Shown piece by piece: positions 23,901 through 35,407 of a stretch of DNA of 64,000 nt. A program made the translations under genes and the position numbers. Position 1 is the stretch's first letter. Each line of letters starts with the position of its first letter. Source of the stretch: Cladophialophora immunda (taxonomy: Eukaryota > Ascomycota > Eurotiomycetes > Chaetothyriales > Herpotrichiellaceae). The stretch spans positions 372,001 to 436,000 of the forward strand of contig NW_015622547.1 in assembly GCF_000835495.1 (NCBI RefSeq), written 5' to 3'. Under the pieces are notes generated by a model that was not told the origin of the DNA, searched no databases, and was given only the letters and a program-made list of their open reading frames with translations.

Positions 23901-24434
23901 TCGCGTATGGACACTCTTCCAGCTGAGTGGTTCACTGGTAGACTTGTCATTCTCCTTTTCATCCCCAGCGGTGAGGCTTTTTAACGCCAATTCACGCTCT
24001 GCTTCTGCTGAACTCCTCTTGCGAAGTGGCATGGGAGATGAATTCCCACTGTCGCTCGAATCCGTCAGAACTCGCTTGGTAGGGCTCCTGGGGGAGGTTC
24101 GAAGGCGAGACACCCCATGGGATTGATTTGTCCGTCGAAGGGGGGGCCGCGGAAAACGCGAGGCTGAACTGCCTCGGTTGGGATGTGAAGACATGCCACC
24201 CAGGTGGAGGAAATTCTCAGAGGTCGCGTTTCTGGATGGTGACAGTGGAGAAGGCGAAAAGGGTAAATTACCAGGTCCTGGCGACCGTAGTGACTGTTGA
24301 CGAAACTCTGAGCCTTTGGAGGGTGAGCGAGATAGTGAACGGCGTATCTCGCGTATTGCGGAATGGGGGTCGAAGCGTGAGAAGGCACTCTTGGGTGAGT
24401 GCTCCTCACGGTGAGGAGAGTATGTGGCCATCAT
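20907..24434 (-). CDS. wee1: Wee1-type mitosis inhibitor protein kinase
   Basis: Two exons (24434..21696 and 21647..20907) around a 48-nt intron give 1159 aa. The first 770 residues are Ser/Pro-rich and disordered, with many SP/TP sites as expected for a CDK-regulated inhibitor. The kinase domain starts near 780: glycine loop IGSGEFSQVY, ATP-binding Lys about 830 in WAVKRS, then Asp927 in HLDLKPAN and Asp945 in ADFG. The HLDLKPAN loop and the GSGEFSQV glycine loop are those of Wee1 rather than of ordinary Ser/Thr kinases. Splicing joins LLELGM to GLKHIHDSG exactly within the kinase. Wee1 phosphorylates the conserved Tyr of Cdk1 and delays mitosis; filamentous fungi have one such kinase (AnkA in Aspergillus). 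The C-terminal 60 residues after the domain are acidic. A 14-codon upstream ORF precedes the start. Confidence 0.93.
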
Positions 24435-24457
24435 GGCTGGTCCAAAGTCACTCTATA

Positions 24458-24502
24458 TCAACGCAGCACACTAAACCGATCCTCTGCCGAGTAGTCTGCC
24501 AT
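24458..24502 (-). other. upstream ORF (14 codons) in the Wee1 leader
   Basis: The first ATG upstream of the Wee1 start opens a frame of 14 codons (MADYSAEDRFSVLR) ending in TGA, 23 nt before the Wee1 ATG. If the leader begins upstream of 24502, ribosomes would meet this uORF first. The alternative is a very short intron (35 nt, gtgtgc...ccag) that would fuse it to the kinase in frame, which I consider less likely. Confidence 0.4.
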
Positions 24503-25492
24503 GAACTTGAAGGTTGCAATGAGACGAGCCTCTCTTTTTTTGCCCAAGCCTTTTGATGTAGGATAGTTGCTGCGGGGATCGTTGACAGATCTGAAGGGAT
24601 CTACCGGAGATCTCGCATTGTCAACGCGCGAGGAGTGGCATGAGTCTAGAGGAGGTATCCGGTGCCAGCGGAGGCCAGAGAAAACCGAGGGAATCCAGGC
24701 GAAGCCACGATAATGGTCGATGATGGCCTGTCCCGAGAGCAATATCTAGCGGATTTTGGCTGAAATGGCGATGTTAAGCTGCAAAGTACAGGTGGTAGGA
24801 CAAGATCGGAGGAGGAATTGAGAGGCTGCAGCTGTCTGTCAACGCGATATGGAGGGAGGACAAAGTGTCAGAGGATGAGGAGGTGGAGTGAAGCCAGGCG
24901 AGAGAGGGAGCGGGCAACAGTTGAATGCTGACTATTTGACGTAGGCAGCAGCAGAGAAGGGTGCTCGCTGATCGTCTGGTCGCCGGGGAGGTCGGGTCGC
25001 AAACGGTGGTGTATCTGTCCTCTCAGGGTTCAAGTTCTGGCGGCGATCGCGTGCGCAGCGCAAGGGAAAGCAGGCGCTGATGACGAATGATTGTTTGTGG
25101 CGAACAGGGCTGGGGAAGGAAGTCGTGCCAATGCAGGGTTGACGGGAGGCAAGTAAGAGAGTTGCAACGAAAGGCGCTGAGAGCGCGTTGTAAGTGGACG
25201 AATCGCAAGATGTGTCGGTGGTCGAGTTTCGGTTCATTCCTCTGGACAGAAGATTCAAAGGCCATGCACGACACGCTTTTTTTCGTGGGTGCAAGGCGCA
25301 AGACGCGTCGCAGGTGCCAGGCGGTGGGCGGCGGGCGCCAAGCATAAACAAAGTCCCGAAACAGACTAGCGCCTGGGCTCCACTGACGCCGCCATGGTCC
25401 GTGGATCTTCATTTTTCGGCGGGCGACAATCTGGGATCTGGGAGCAGTGCGCACCCAGCAGTCGGTGCCAGCACGGGGACGGACCACCTGGG

Positions 25493-25516
25493 CAGCAGGG
25501 CAGCAGGGCAGCAGGA
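25493..25516. repeat. octanucleotide tandem repeat (CAGCAGGG), three units
   Basis: Two exact CAGCAGGG units and a third ending in A, followed by imperfect GGCAGCACGGCACCC-type copies. It is non-coding, in the upstream region of the Wee1 gene. Confidence 0.85.
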
Positions 25517-26138
25517 CACCACGGCAGCACGGCACCCACGGGCACCCACAAGCACCCAGGCAGCTGACTGCCCTCCGAGACCTCCACCCCCATCTTCTTC
25601 TGCTTTGGTCCCTGAGCAATTTGTTTCTGGCCTCTACGCGAAATCATTTTGACTCCGTACAGCTGTGCAATTTCTACCCTTGTGCAACATTAGACAAGAT
25701 AACCCCTGGGGTTCTTGACAAGGCAGTGGCCCTTCATGTCCAGCACAGATGCCAACTCCTTCCCACGAGCTTCAGCTTATGCTCCGGAGTCTAGGGAGAA
25801 GTAAACAATGTCACGAATAGAGCTACGGCGGGGTCCGAGGGATCTGCCAACGGCCCGATACCGACTACATGCCCCAGATACGGAGTAGAGTCAATAATAA
25901 TCGCTATGCTATGGTAGGTAGCCCTGCATTCCTCGTGATGGATTCATCTTTTGCCCCTCAGCCACGTCCGAGTACCAAAAGTGATGTTCCCAGACCCCTG
26001 TAGCATCCTTACCTATTTCAGGACCAGATTCGGCTCCCTGACGAGCTGCCCACTTTGATTTGAGAGGCCCACGTTGCAGCTGTCGAGTCGTACATTGTCG
26101 CGATGGCATCTTGATGCCCAACCTGCTTACTCGAGCCT

Positions 26139-27083
26139 TTATCCACTGGCCGAGCCTACACGACGCTCATATGCCTCCCAGCCCGCCTTTTGATACTCCT
26201 GGACTGCACTCACCGGATCAGCCGCAGCATATATCCCTCTTCCGGCAATGAGAAAATCAGACCCGCCTGCCATGGCGGTTGTAGGCGTCTGATATTGCTG
26301 ACCCAGCGCGTCTCCTTTACTGGACATGTTGACACCCGTTGTGAACACTACGAAATCTTCATCCCGCGTGGCGCTCGGAGAATGGCTGGATAGCTCCGTC
26401 GTTGACACGAAGCCCAGGACACTTTGGGGGTATTTTCTTGCAATCTCGACCGATATTCGAGTGTACTCGCCCACTGCCAGCGATCCCTTTGAGGTCATTT
26501 CAGCCAGGATTAGAATGCCTCGCTCAGATATCCCGCCATCACGAATGGACTGGTCCAGCGCCTGAATGATCCCTTCACCGGGAAGAATGGTGGCATTGAC
26601 GATATGGGCCCATTCGTGGATCCGTAGCGCTCCCCCCCTATATTGCTTCTGGACGGTGTTGCCAATGTCAACAAACTTTCTGTCCTCAAACAGAAGGAAG
26701 TCGTGACGTTGGGCGAGTTGGGCCAGTCCCTCAACGGTGGCAGGGCCAAAGTCGGAGACAATGTCGATGTGTGTCTTGAGAACAGCAATATGCGGACCCA
26801 GACCTACGAGACGAACAGCAAGTGTTAGAATTTGTTTGAATAGTTTCAGCAATTGTCAAAATCTCCCACAAGACAACCTCGGTGCGTGGGATACACTGTC
26901 CGGAGTATCCCTCAATCCTCACTTACTGTCGGCGATGGCTAAAAGGTCTCTGGTCGTAGTCAGGTCTGCGGACAGCACCACGTTGGTTTTTTTCCGTTCG
27001 GCTATTTCAAAGAGTCGCCTGACGAGAGGATGTGGGTGCTTCTGAGCACGCTGGCTGTAGGACAGGTGACTTTGGGAAGCCAT
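26139..27083 (-). CDS. pyrG: orotidine 5'-phosphate decarboxylase
   Basis: Two exons (27083..26927 and 26803..26139) around a 123-nt intron encode 273 aa. The protein starts [25 protein letters not shown] and reads [10 protein letters not shown], then across the splice [20 protein letters not shown]. The catalytic Asp-Lys-Asp network appears as [12 protein letters not shown], followed by [17 protein letters not shown] and the phosphate-binding [20 protein letters not shown]. This TIM-barrel enzyme decarboxylates OMP to UMP, the last step of pyrimidine synthesis, in the cytosol. Length and intron position (within the first third) match pyrG/ura3 of filamentous ascomycetes. The C-terminus [16 protein letters not shown] is complete. 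It is divergent from the Vac7-like gene (1049 bp apart). Confidence 0.96.
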
Positions 27084-28132
27084 AGTGGCAGGTTAGATCG
27101 ACGGTGTGTTGCCTGTCGGAATTTTTCTGTCAGCGAAACGTGTTTAAGCGACCGTGGGAATCAGCAGGCCAGGGACAACAGGTACCGGAGGCCAGGTCCG
27201 TGGAGGCGGTGGGTGCCAGCTGAGGATCGGGGGATGTGGTTGGACCAAAGACTGCCAGAGAGGCTGATGGTGTGGTGCTGGGGAACAACGGTAGCAGTGA
27301 GGATGATGGTGAGTGCGAGAGTGGGAAATCCCAAGCCTTCGCTAGGGCTCAGGCTGCAGCGGGAGGCACTCAGCCAGGCTCGCCAGCAGAAAATGCCACG
27401 TTGAAGAAGAGCCGTGCAGCAGCCGGAGGCAGCCTAGAACAAGCCTAAAGCTGTGCGGATGGGGGTCCAGCCACCAATTGCAGCCACATCTGAACAACGG
27501 CGGGCGCGGGCTGCATCCAAGGAGCAAAGCCCAAAGATGACGCTGTGCAGATGCGAGTCCACTCGTAACCGCTTCCCCGTTCCCTTTCCCATCCGCCATT
27601 TGCCCATTTACCATTACGTTGCTGTTGGTCCATCCCGTCCACCTGCGATCCCCATTATTCTTTCTTTCCCCTGTTTCTAACCACCATTTACATCCTCTCA
27701 ACTCTTAGAACCTCACGCAATCTATTTCCCCATCAAACCCGCCTCGCCATTTCGCCGTTGCCTCCGAATCCCGACTCGATTCGCTGTTGTTCTCCGTCAG
27801 CAGTCCTGCTCAACCACCCCAGGACCGTCTGCTCGGGTTTCTTCTCTTCCAGTTCTTCCCCAATGAATCGCCCAGTATAGCCGTTGAACGACCATCATAC
27901 GATCCACTCACTTTGACATCCTTTCCCTCGTTGATTCCTCCACGCATTCTTACGCCTCTGCGAAAGCCGTCACCCTTTACCAACGGGCCTTCCCCATCGA
28001 TTCACCCTTTTCCGATTCTGGGCGCCTTTGCCGCGATGGTCTCACAGACTCGACTCGTCGAGTAGACCCTTCCGGAACGTCGCAGTTTGGGGAGGAGCAA
28101 CGGCATAGAAAAACAGATACATTCGTCGAATC
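27084..28132. promoter_or_regulatory. divergent promoter region, pyrG / Vac7-like gene
   Basis: These 1049 bases lie between two divergent start codons. The right half (27560-28130) is strongly C/T-rich and lacks ATGs in good context, consistent with a long leader of the Vac7-like gene. No convincing small gene is seen. Confidence 0.5.
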
Positions 28133-30571
28133 ATGTCAGAGCCGTCGTCAGATAACATTCCGGCGTTGGGACCTGGTCAACCTGACCAATCGAAAACATC
28201 TCGTGAGACGTCTCCGGCGCGCAATTCTCGCAGTGTGTCTAGCATCCCTCAGCTCTCGCGGTCGCGCAAGGGCAGCCAGGAATTCAGTCCGACACGTAAT
28301 AGTGGTATAGCGGGATCCCTATCAACCGTGCCTTCAGCGGCTGCCGTTCAACGAGCCTTGTCTGCCCAAAGGCCTATTTTACAACCTCCCAGTGTTGATT
28401 CAGTGATTGAGGCCGGCCGGCCCTCAGAACGACAAATGAAAACAGGTCCAAATCCGCCATCGTGGCCCACGTCGCCGCGGCTGAAGTCTCCTCCTCCTTC
28501 GAAGACTGGCGCAAGGACACCGTCGGCAAAGCGGAGCGATTCAGACCAGACGCCGTCAAACACTTCGCTGAAAAGACTGGCACCTGCATCTAACCCTGAC
28601 CAAGCCGCCGCCATGCAGATACCTGACACTCATGAACAACCCGGTCCCCATTCTAACTCGAGAGTATCAGGCCGAGGCCCAAGTACTACCCTCGAAACGG
28701 TGGCAGAAAACAGCGCCCCCACGACTCCTGCAATCGGTCCGATTTCGACTTCGCCGTTGGAGCAGAAGATGGATGTAGCATCTCTTGACCAGCGGCTGGA
28801 GTCGCGGCCTGAACCACCGCCCGCCAAAGAAGGGGAAGGTAGTGGGGGAGATGGCCCTCCAAAAGCCACCGCCGCCAAAACAGAAAGTGGTCGGAGGTCA
28901 AGAGCCCCAAGTAATTCCCGACCGGCTTCAGATTTGGCAAAACGCTCTTTCACCAGTCTTACGGCGAGCAAACCCAAACCTACTGGCGATCCTCCACGAA
29001 CCATGACCGTGGAGACGGAGACCGTTACCTCGATGCCTCAATTGCTGGGTCCTGACCGAGGTGCTTCGGGCAGGGATGGTAACGGTAGTGTAAGGACCAA
29101 ACCGAGCAATGAAACTATTCGGCCGAAAAAGGAGAAAAGAAAATCCCGCAAGACTCCCTCGCTCCATGCTGGCACAGTCACCTCCAAAGCCGACCTGTTC
29201 GAGGCCAAGGTCGCCAGCGCGGTGGACGAAGCTGATTCCTCCGATTCGGATGAGACTTTCGTCTACGAGTCGAATCCACCAGACAGCAGACCCGCACGAC
29301 ATCACTCTCGAACGCCCAGTGCCACGTCCCTCGCCAGCCAAGAACAGTTCGGGAATCGCAACAAACATGGCCTCCGCGCCGGCAGTCAGGCAATAACTGG
29401 AAAGAAGAGTATGAAGTTTTCGAGCAGCACCTACAACAACCACTTGGATGGCGAGTCTGGGCCAGAAGGACGAGGAAGCCAACGCAACTCGAGTTCGACA
29501 CCTCGTCATCATCACATCAGTCGGCATGGACGACCTCACCACACCTCGATCCTGGATACGGAGTCACCTTTCACTCAAGCAAGCAAGACAAACTCCTCTC
29601 GTTCGACAACGAATAATCCCTCACGGTTTTCTCGGCCTAACAGCCCGCGGACCTCTAACGGACGGCTCCAGGGCACCCCGCGAAAAGGAGAGCCCTTTGA
29701 TTCCTATGAGGATGCTGTCGCCGACGATGAGAGGGCGCCGTTACTTGGATCGGTCCGGGTTAATCGCACAAGACACAGCCGTCGCCCTCATAGCATGAGC
29801 CTTCGGCACCTCGAATACAACGACGTCCAGGACCGCAGTTGGTGTGGCAGATACAGTGGTTGCATTCTCCTTGGACTCGTTATTCTTCTGATCTGTGTTG
29901 GCATTACGACGTTTGTGATGGCCCTGAACCGGCCGCTGATGGATGTTTCGATCAAGCATATTCAAAACGTGCTTGCATCGGAGCAGGAGCTTATGCTCGA
30001 CCTGGACGTGCTGGCACTCAACACGAATCTTTTCCCGATCACAGTGAATGACCTGGATGTCAACCTGTTTGCCGAGAGCCCTTATGTGGGCTCCACATCC
30101 AATTGGGACGGGCCCGGCCAAAGGAGAGCGCTTCGGTGGGTCAAGCGCGAGGGTCCCAACGCCCTAGGATTCGACTGGCCGCCGTGGCATTCTGACGATG
30201 GGGTCGATGAGGGCACCGACCCGATCGACGACCCTGAGCCAGGAACCCAGAAAATGTTGCTTGGAAGAGTTCTTGTCTTCGATTCGCCGTTAGTGTTTGA
30301 TGCGTCGCCACTCCGACACAGTCACACTTCTTCTGTTGGTGAGATCCGGCTTGCGAGACCCGGCAACAAGACGGAAGTCGGGGGCAGTGCGCGTTGGGAG
30401 AGAGTGCTGCAACACCCGTTTGATCTTATTGTTAGAGGCGTGATCAAGTATCAGCTCCCGTTGAGCTCGAAAACGAGGTCTGCCAAGATTGGTAGCCGGG
30501 TCAAGGTGTTACCCAACGACGATAAATCTGGAGACGCCCCCGAAGGATCTCCGAGTGAACCCAAGGGTTAA
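28133..30571 (+). CDS. vac7: Vac7-like vacuolar segregation / phospholipid regulator protein
   Basis: A single exon of 812 aa. Residues 1-560 are disordered and rich in Ser, Pro, Arg and Lys, with basic patches such as RPKKEKRKSRK and HHHISRHGRPHH. An acidic ERAPLLGSV dileucine-type motif, a vacuolar sorting signal pattern, occurs near residue 537. One transmembrane helix at about 577-598 (CILLGLVILLICVGITTFVMAL) is followed by a conserved 200-residue domain (MDVSIKHIQNVLASEQELMLDLDVLALNTN, then DVNLFAESPYVGS) resembling the Vac7 lumenal LEA-like domain. In yeast Vac7 activates the Fab1 PI(3,5)P2 kinase complex on the vacuole membrane and so controls vacuole size. Type II topology (cytosolic N-terminus) fits. 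The homology call rests on the transmembrane segment plus C-terminal domain; the N-terminus is expected to be poorly conserved. Confidence 0.83.
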   Translation: MSEPSSDNIPALGPGQPDQSKTSRETSPARNSRSVSSIPQLSRSRKGSQEFSPTRNSGIAGSLSTVPSAAAVQRALSAQRPILQPPSVDSVIEAGRPSERQMKTGPNPPSWPTSPRLKSPPPSKTGARTPSAKRSDSDQTPSNTSLKRLAPASNPDQAAAMQIPDTHEQPGPHSNSRVSGRGPSTTLETVAENSAPTTPAIGPISTSPLEQKMDVASLDQRLESRPEPPPAKEGEGSGGDGPPKATAAKTESGRRSRAPSNSRPASDLAKRSFTSLTASKPKPTGDPPRTMTVETETVTSMPQLLGPDRGASGRDGNGSVRTKPSNETIRPKKEKRKSRKTPSLHAGTVTSKADLFEAKVASAVDEADSSDSDETFVYESNPPDSRPARHHSRTPSATSLASQEQFGNRNKHGLRAGSQAITGKKSMKFSSSTYNNHLDGESGPEGRGSQRNSSSTPRHHHISRHGRPHHTSILDTESPFTQASKTNSSRSTTNNPSRFSRPNSPRTSNGRLQGTPRKGEPFDSYEDAVADDERAPLLGSVRVNRTRHSRRPHSMSLRHLEYNDVQDRSWCGRYSGCILLGLVILLICVGITTFVMALNRPLMDVSIKHIQNVLASEQELMLDLDVLALNTNLFPITVNDLDVNLFAESPYVGSTSNWDGPGQRRALRWVKREGPNALGFDWPPWHSDDGVDEGTDPIDDPEPGTQKMLLGRVLVFDSPLVFDASPLRHSHTSSVGEIRLARPGNKTEVGGSARWERVLQHPFDLIVRGVIKYQLPLSSKTRSAKIGSRVKVLPNDDKSGDAPEGSPSEPKG

Positions 30572-32153
30572 GCTGTTTTGAGAACAATCTTGGGAGTTAT
30601 GATTGGGACGAATTTCATTTGTGCATGAACAAGACCCGCCTATCAGGGGGCCACTTAACGACCGAGATACCCAAAGGACCGTGTCCGGAAAAGAGAAAAG
30701 CATTGGGATTGCAAGCTTATACTTGGCTATACAATGGTCGGCGAAGAAACAGGCGAAGAAAGCAAGCGCACCATCGCATGTGCGTGAAGGGAAATGGAAA
30801 ACCGGGTGGAATAAGGCAGTCAGCCTTGTGTCAGCGCAACCGTCAGTTGCATGTAGCTTTCCTTGGTGACGGCCTCTTTTCTTTTTTATATATGGCATTT
30901 AGTGCCGTCAAACCTCAGCGGATGGGGGCATCCACAAGCCCAAATCAAAAGTTCCAATAGAATATGTCTGGTACTTTTTTCCTCGGTTTGACCGGTTTCG
31001 CATTGCTGGTTGGGCCGCAGCCGTGTTGTTTTCGTCTTCAGAGAAGTCAGGCTGCAATACATGGCTCGGAACTGAGCTTCAAAGCCCTGCGCCTTGTGTG
31101 AACGCAGGGGAGGAGGCTGATGACCCTCACCATCTAAATGTCGTGGTCTGGCATTTGTCATTACAAGGTACGAGTTGCCCCAAAACAGCGTAGGCGTGGC
31201 AGGTGCCCGGTGCCCAGTGCCGTACCAGGAGTTGTGTCCGAGAACGTCAGATTGTGTCAGACAGTCGGTTACCTCTGGGCAAAGTGCAGCAGGCGAGCGT
31301 CACACCGGACAACCATGACAAACAACAGGGCGGCTGCTAGGCGGGCACGGCGGGGCACCGAGGGCGCAATGGGGGCCAACATGCAATGTACGTCACGCAG
31401 CCTCTGACTTGGTGAGTTGGTCCCCTTGGTCTCATATTTCTCTCAACGGGCCTCGTGCTGCAGAGGCTGGTTGGCTGCTGCTTCATTCTGGTTGAGTGCC
31501 TCCAGGCCTGTTTCGTGCTTCTTCGACCTTCCACTCCTCCTCGTCCCTCTCTTTCGTCCCCTTCACCCACCCCTCTCTCCCTCCATCACTCCCGCCACCC
31601 CTCTCGCTATTCGCCGCTCAACCCCCCCAGTCCACCTGGTGCATGACCGTTACGGCTGCCCAAGCCTGCTTTTGCACACCCGTTCAGCCCATATTGTTCA
31701 AAACTCTCCGGCTTTCTGGCGCAGTCGGCCTCACTTTCCCACAGAGCCCAGATCAGCGCCCGCCGAAAAAGGGGGACAAGATAAATCTGGACACGCGCAC
31801 AACCTTGGGAGGTTCGGCTCGTCCATCTCCCGTTTCGACCGTCCGCCGCCCCGGTTGCATGCACCATCTGATCCTTCCAGCGCCGTTGTGAATTGTCACC
31901 TGCTGCCAGCTCAACTCGACCGCTCATCCTCTTCTTGTCTTCCATCTCTGCCTCTCGCATCTGTCTCACCTCTTCCTCTTCACCTCTAGACACCATTTTC
32001 GACTTCGAGAATACGGGTGAATTCCCTCACGCAAAACCGTCCTCGTTCTTCCCCGCGCGGATCTGACAAACCGTGCATGTGAGAACCCCTCCTGACTGCA
32101 CCTGATTCATTTCGACTGCTGCGACCCTCGCTGCTTTCACTCCAAGCCCAAAA
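30572..32153. other. intergenic: Vac7-like 3' end and promoter/leader of the SR-rich gene
   Basis: About 1.6 kb. From 31440 to 32150 it is strongly pyrimidine-rich (CTTCC/CTCC runs), giving long but compositionally trivial open frames on the plus strand. This is typical of a fungal 5' UTR. I see no RNA gene or mobile element. Confidence 0.55.
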
Positions 32154-35100
32154 ATGGGCTCCGTGTATCGCGAGAGGTTCGACGACTCCCGAACATCGGT
32201 CTCGTCAGCTCGTCGTGATGGCGGATACACGACGGTGAAGCGCTATGTGGTGAAAGAAGATGACAGCCGCTCCTCTGTGAGCCGGGACCGGCGGTTTGTC
32301 CCCGAACGCGCAGGTGAAAGGGTTGAGGAGACCCGGATCGTTCGTCGTGAGATCGACGAGCCCGTGCGCCGTGAAGAACCCCGCTACACTGAGCGTGAAT
32401 TGGTCATCAAGCGCGAGAGAGATGATGAGCCTCGGAGAGATTATGCCTACGAGACCAGACGGGAAGAACCAGTCGCAGAGAGGGAACTCGTTATCAGACG
32501 CACAACTGAGCGTGAGGACCCTCGTCGAGATGATTTCGAGGTGACCCGCTACGACGACCGCAAAGTCGTCGACACCCGCTTCCGAGACGACTACGAGATG
32601 CTTTCACCGCGCGGCTATGACGATCGTGATGTTCAACGATACACCCGCACCACCGACTACTTCGCTCCTCCACCACCTCCACAAACCATCATCATTCGTC
32701 AAGAACCCATCATTATTCGAGAGAGGGTCCGAGACGATGACTATCAAATTGTCCGCAAATCGGACATCGACGAAGAACGCAGCATTGTCCGAAGAGACCC
32801 GCCGCCTCGTTCGCCTCGCGGAGAAGAGGACTTTTTCTACGAGAAGAAAGTTAGAGAGCGCATTGACGACCGCCGCGATGACGATGACTACTATGAGCGC
32901 CGGAGTCGACGGCGCTCCGTGAGTCCTCATGATTCGGTGTCCCAAAGAGGCCGCGATTACAGCAGTGATGACAGCATGGTCTATGTTCGCAAAGAGGTCC
33001 GCGAGGAAAGCCCTGGCCCTGAGCGTAAACGGGGCCTTGCCGCCGGCGTCCTCGCTGGCGTCGGTGCCGCAGAGCTTCTCCGAAACCACAGCAAAAAGGA
33101 AGGTCGCGACGTGTCCCACGGTGTCGGCCGTGTCGGGCGTGATATTGGGGCTGGCGCTCTAGGCGCTCTTGCCGCCGAAGGCATCCACCGTGCAAGGTCA
33201 ATGCACCGTAGCCGAAGCCGACACCGCTCCCGATCCGGTTCCCGACACCGCAGCAGGTCTCGTTCCTCGTCTCCATCGAAACTGAAGACTCTTGGAGCGG
33301 TTGGTCTTGGCGCTGCCGCACTTGCAGCTGCCGCAACTATTGCGTCCAAGCGCATGAACAAGTCCAAAGACGAGGGCGATCGTGGCCGTTCTCGCAGTCG
33401 CTCTCGCTCTCGACGCCGGAAGGAGTCTGTTTCAAGCCTTGAAGATGATCCAGATGCGCCGTCCGACGATGCGCGCAATCCCAAGCATCGAAGGAACACG
33501 ATTGCAAAGGCCGGTGCCGGTGGCGCTATCGTTGCAGCCTTGATTGAACATGCTAGAAGCAAGTCCAGGGCTAGGGATGGCAAGGAGCGCTCTCGCAGCC
33601 GTATTAGACAGGCACTCCCCGTTGTTGCTGCTGGGTTGGGCAGTGCTGCGGTCGCCGGGTTATATGAGAAACACAAAGCCAAGAAGGAAGCTGAAGAGAT
33701 CGCGGACGACCGGCGTCGTGCTCGCTCCAGGTCCAGAAGCAGGGCCAGGTCTGAGCATGCATACTACGACGGGCCAGGCCAGGGTGCAGTCAATGATCCT
33801 GGGCTAATCGAATACGGAAACGCGCCAATGTATGGCAACAATTACGGCGCAGATTACTACGGGAGACCGCCGCCGCCGGATGGTTACTACTCGAACGCTG
33901 TCGTGCCGGCTGCCACAGGTCCAGCAGCAGGTTACGGCGCCCAACGCGGGACCAGAAGCAGAAGCCGGAGTTTGAGTCGCGAACGAGGTGGTCGAAGATC
34001 GTCCCGCAGTTCTAGTTCCTCTCCAGACCGGAGCAGACGCAGGCATTCGCGAGATGCCGCAAAGATGACAGCAGCTGCCGCCGCAGGAGCAATTGGCGCC
34101 ACCGAATATGAGAAAAGGAAGCAAGAGAGACGTGAACGCCGCGCGCGAAAACGTAAGTGATTTAACCCCGAGGTATGTGAGGTGCTGACACGGCTCAGGA
34201 CGAGAAGAGGAAGGATATGGTCGCGATCCTTACGAGGACAACTACCACCCTGGAGGACAATTTGCCCCGACACCGCCACCGCCTGCTCCCGTCAACGACC
34301 CGTACGCAACTCAACAAGGGTTCTACCCTCAAACCAGTCAATTCCCGCCTCCACCGGGAGCTGTACCTCAACAATACCCTCCTCAAGCTGGCCCTGCTAC
34401 TGCCCCAACTGGTGCTGCCCCGTATCCTCCGCAGAACTACCCTCCCCCGCCGCCGCCTCCCGGTGCTCCGCCGGCTCCTGCTCAACCATACGAAGCGTAT
34501 GCTTCTGGTGCGAACCCTTACGCACCACGTGGTCCTGAAAATGTGAGTGCTGAGCCGAATCCTACATTTGGCAATCCTTTTGCACCTACTGTTCCCAGTA
34601 ATGACCAGAACCATGTCCCAGATGGTATGTCATAGCTATGTACCTTTTGATCTCGTTCCACGTTTAGACAAAGCTGTTTCTCCTGACTAACAATTTGGGA
34701 AATCAGGTTTAAATCGTTCTGCGCCGGCTCCGCCTCCGCCGTCCTATGGTACACAAGCCCCTTCCTACGATCCACCTATTCCCCCGCCTCCAGCTGCCAA
34801 TCCTCCGCGCCAGGAAACATATCCTCCCCCCACCGGACGAGGTGTTTCTCCTCCACGTTCTCAATCTCAGCCGCCTCCGTCTAGCCGAAAAAGCGTTCAA
34901 TTCGTCGAGACCCCGGAGGTTTCTGATGCCGCACCGATAGAGTCCGAAGCATCAAGTCCCGAACGCCACCGTCACAGACACAAGCATTCACACTCTCGCG
35001 GCTACGAAGCGGAAGATGACACGGATTCTACCCCAGATGACCAACGCCGAAGAAGCCGAGACCACTCATCTCGATCGCTTTATCCAGACTCGGGCGATAC

Positions 35101-35407
35101 TGGAGAGGCGCGGCAGCATCACCGACGTCGTCGCTCCCATGAGCCAAGCTCATCTCGTGGAGAACCCAGTTCAGGTTCCCGAGGCCCGGGACTCGAACGC
35201 GTGACAAGTCCCACTGACTCCGATGCCACGATCGAGCTACCGCCCCGCTTCGACGACAAGGGACGGAAGAAGCCGGAGCCTGGCGACGACCCTCTTGCGG
35301 ACCGCCTCAATGAAATCCTTGCAGGAAAAGGAGCAGCTGGCAAGGTGTTTGGCAATTTCTTGGATGGGTTGTTCGGGCCGGACGGCAGGAGGAAGCGAAG
35401 CAGATGA
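32154..35407 (+). CDS. SR-rich DUF3824-type protein with Ala/Gly hydrophobic segments
   Basis: Three exons (32154..34152, 34199..34624 and 34707..35407) with introns of 46 and 82 nt give 1041 aa. Residues 1-290 are extremely charged, with many RRE/RRD/DDR repeats. Then follow Arg-Ser repeats (RSRSRHRSRSGS) alternating with at least five short Ala/Gly-rich hydrophobic segments, at about 294-308, 377-399, 454-468, 488-505 and 638-653. Exon 2 and early exon 3 encode a Pro/Tyr/Gln-rich tract. The C-terminus has a conserved-looking RLNEILAGKGAAGKVFGNFLDGLFGP block. I place it with fungal proteins carrying DUF3824 repeats from memory of their composition; function unknown. RS repeats suggest an RNA or nuclear role, while the hydrophobic helices could mediate membrane contact or self-assembly. 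Both junctions are in phase 1. Confidence 0.75.

Larger units (their letters stand above)
24435..26138. other. intergenic: Wee1 promoter/leader and 3' side of the OMP decarboxylase gene
   Basis: About 1.7 kb. It holds the uORF described separately, a CAGCAGGG minisatellite (25493..25516) and GC-rich imperfect GGCACCCACG repeats up to 25560. Open frames between 24930 and 25650 occur on both strands but are low in complexity and family-less. I see no RNA gene. Confidence 0.55.

Noticed and set aside
24932..25652. Overlapping frames on both strands upstream of Wee1
   Set aside because: Arg/Pro/Cys-rich translations of a GC-rich repeat region, no family resemblance, many without ATG.
31417..31989. 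190-codon plus-strand frame
   Set aside because: It translates a pyrimidine-rich leader into Leu/Pro/Ser/Phe low complexity. It is best seen as 5' UTR of the SR-rich gene.
35165..35205. tRNA T-arm-like sequence on the minus strand (TTCGAGTCCCGGG)
   Set aside because: It lies inside coding sequence of the SR-rich gene and has no matching acceptor, D or anticodon arm.
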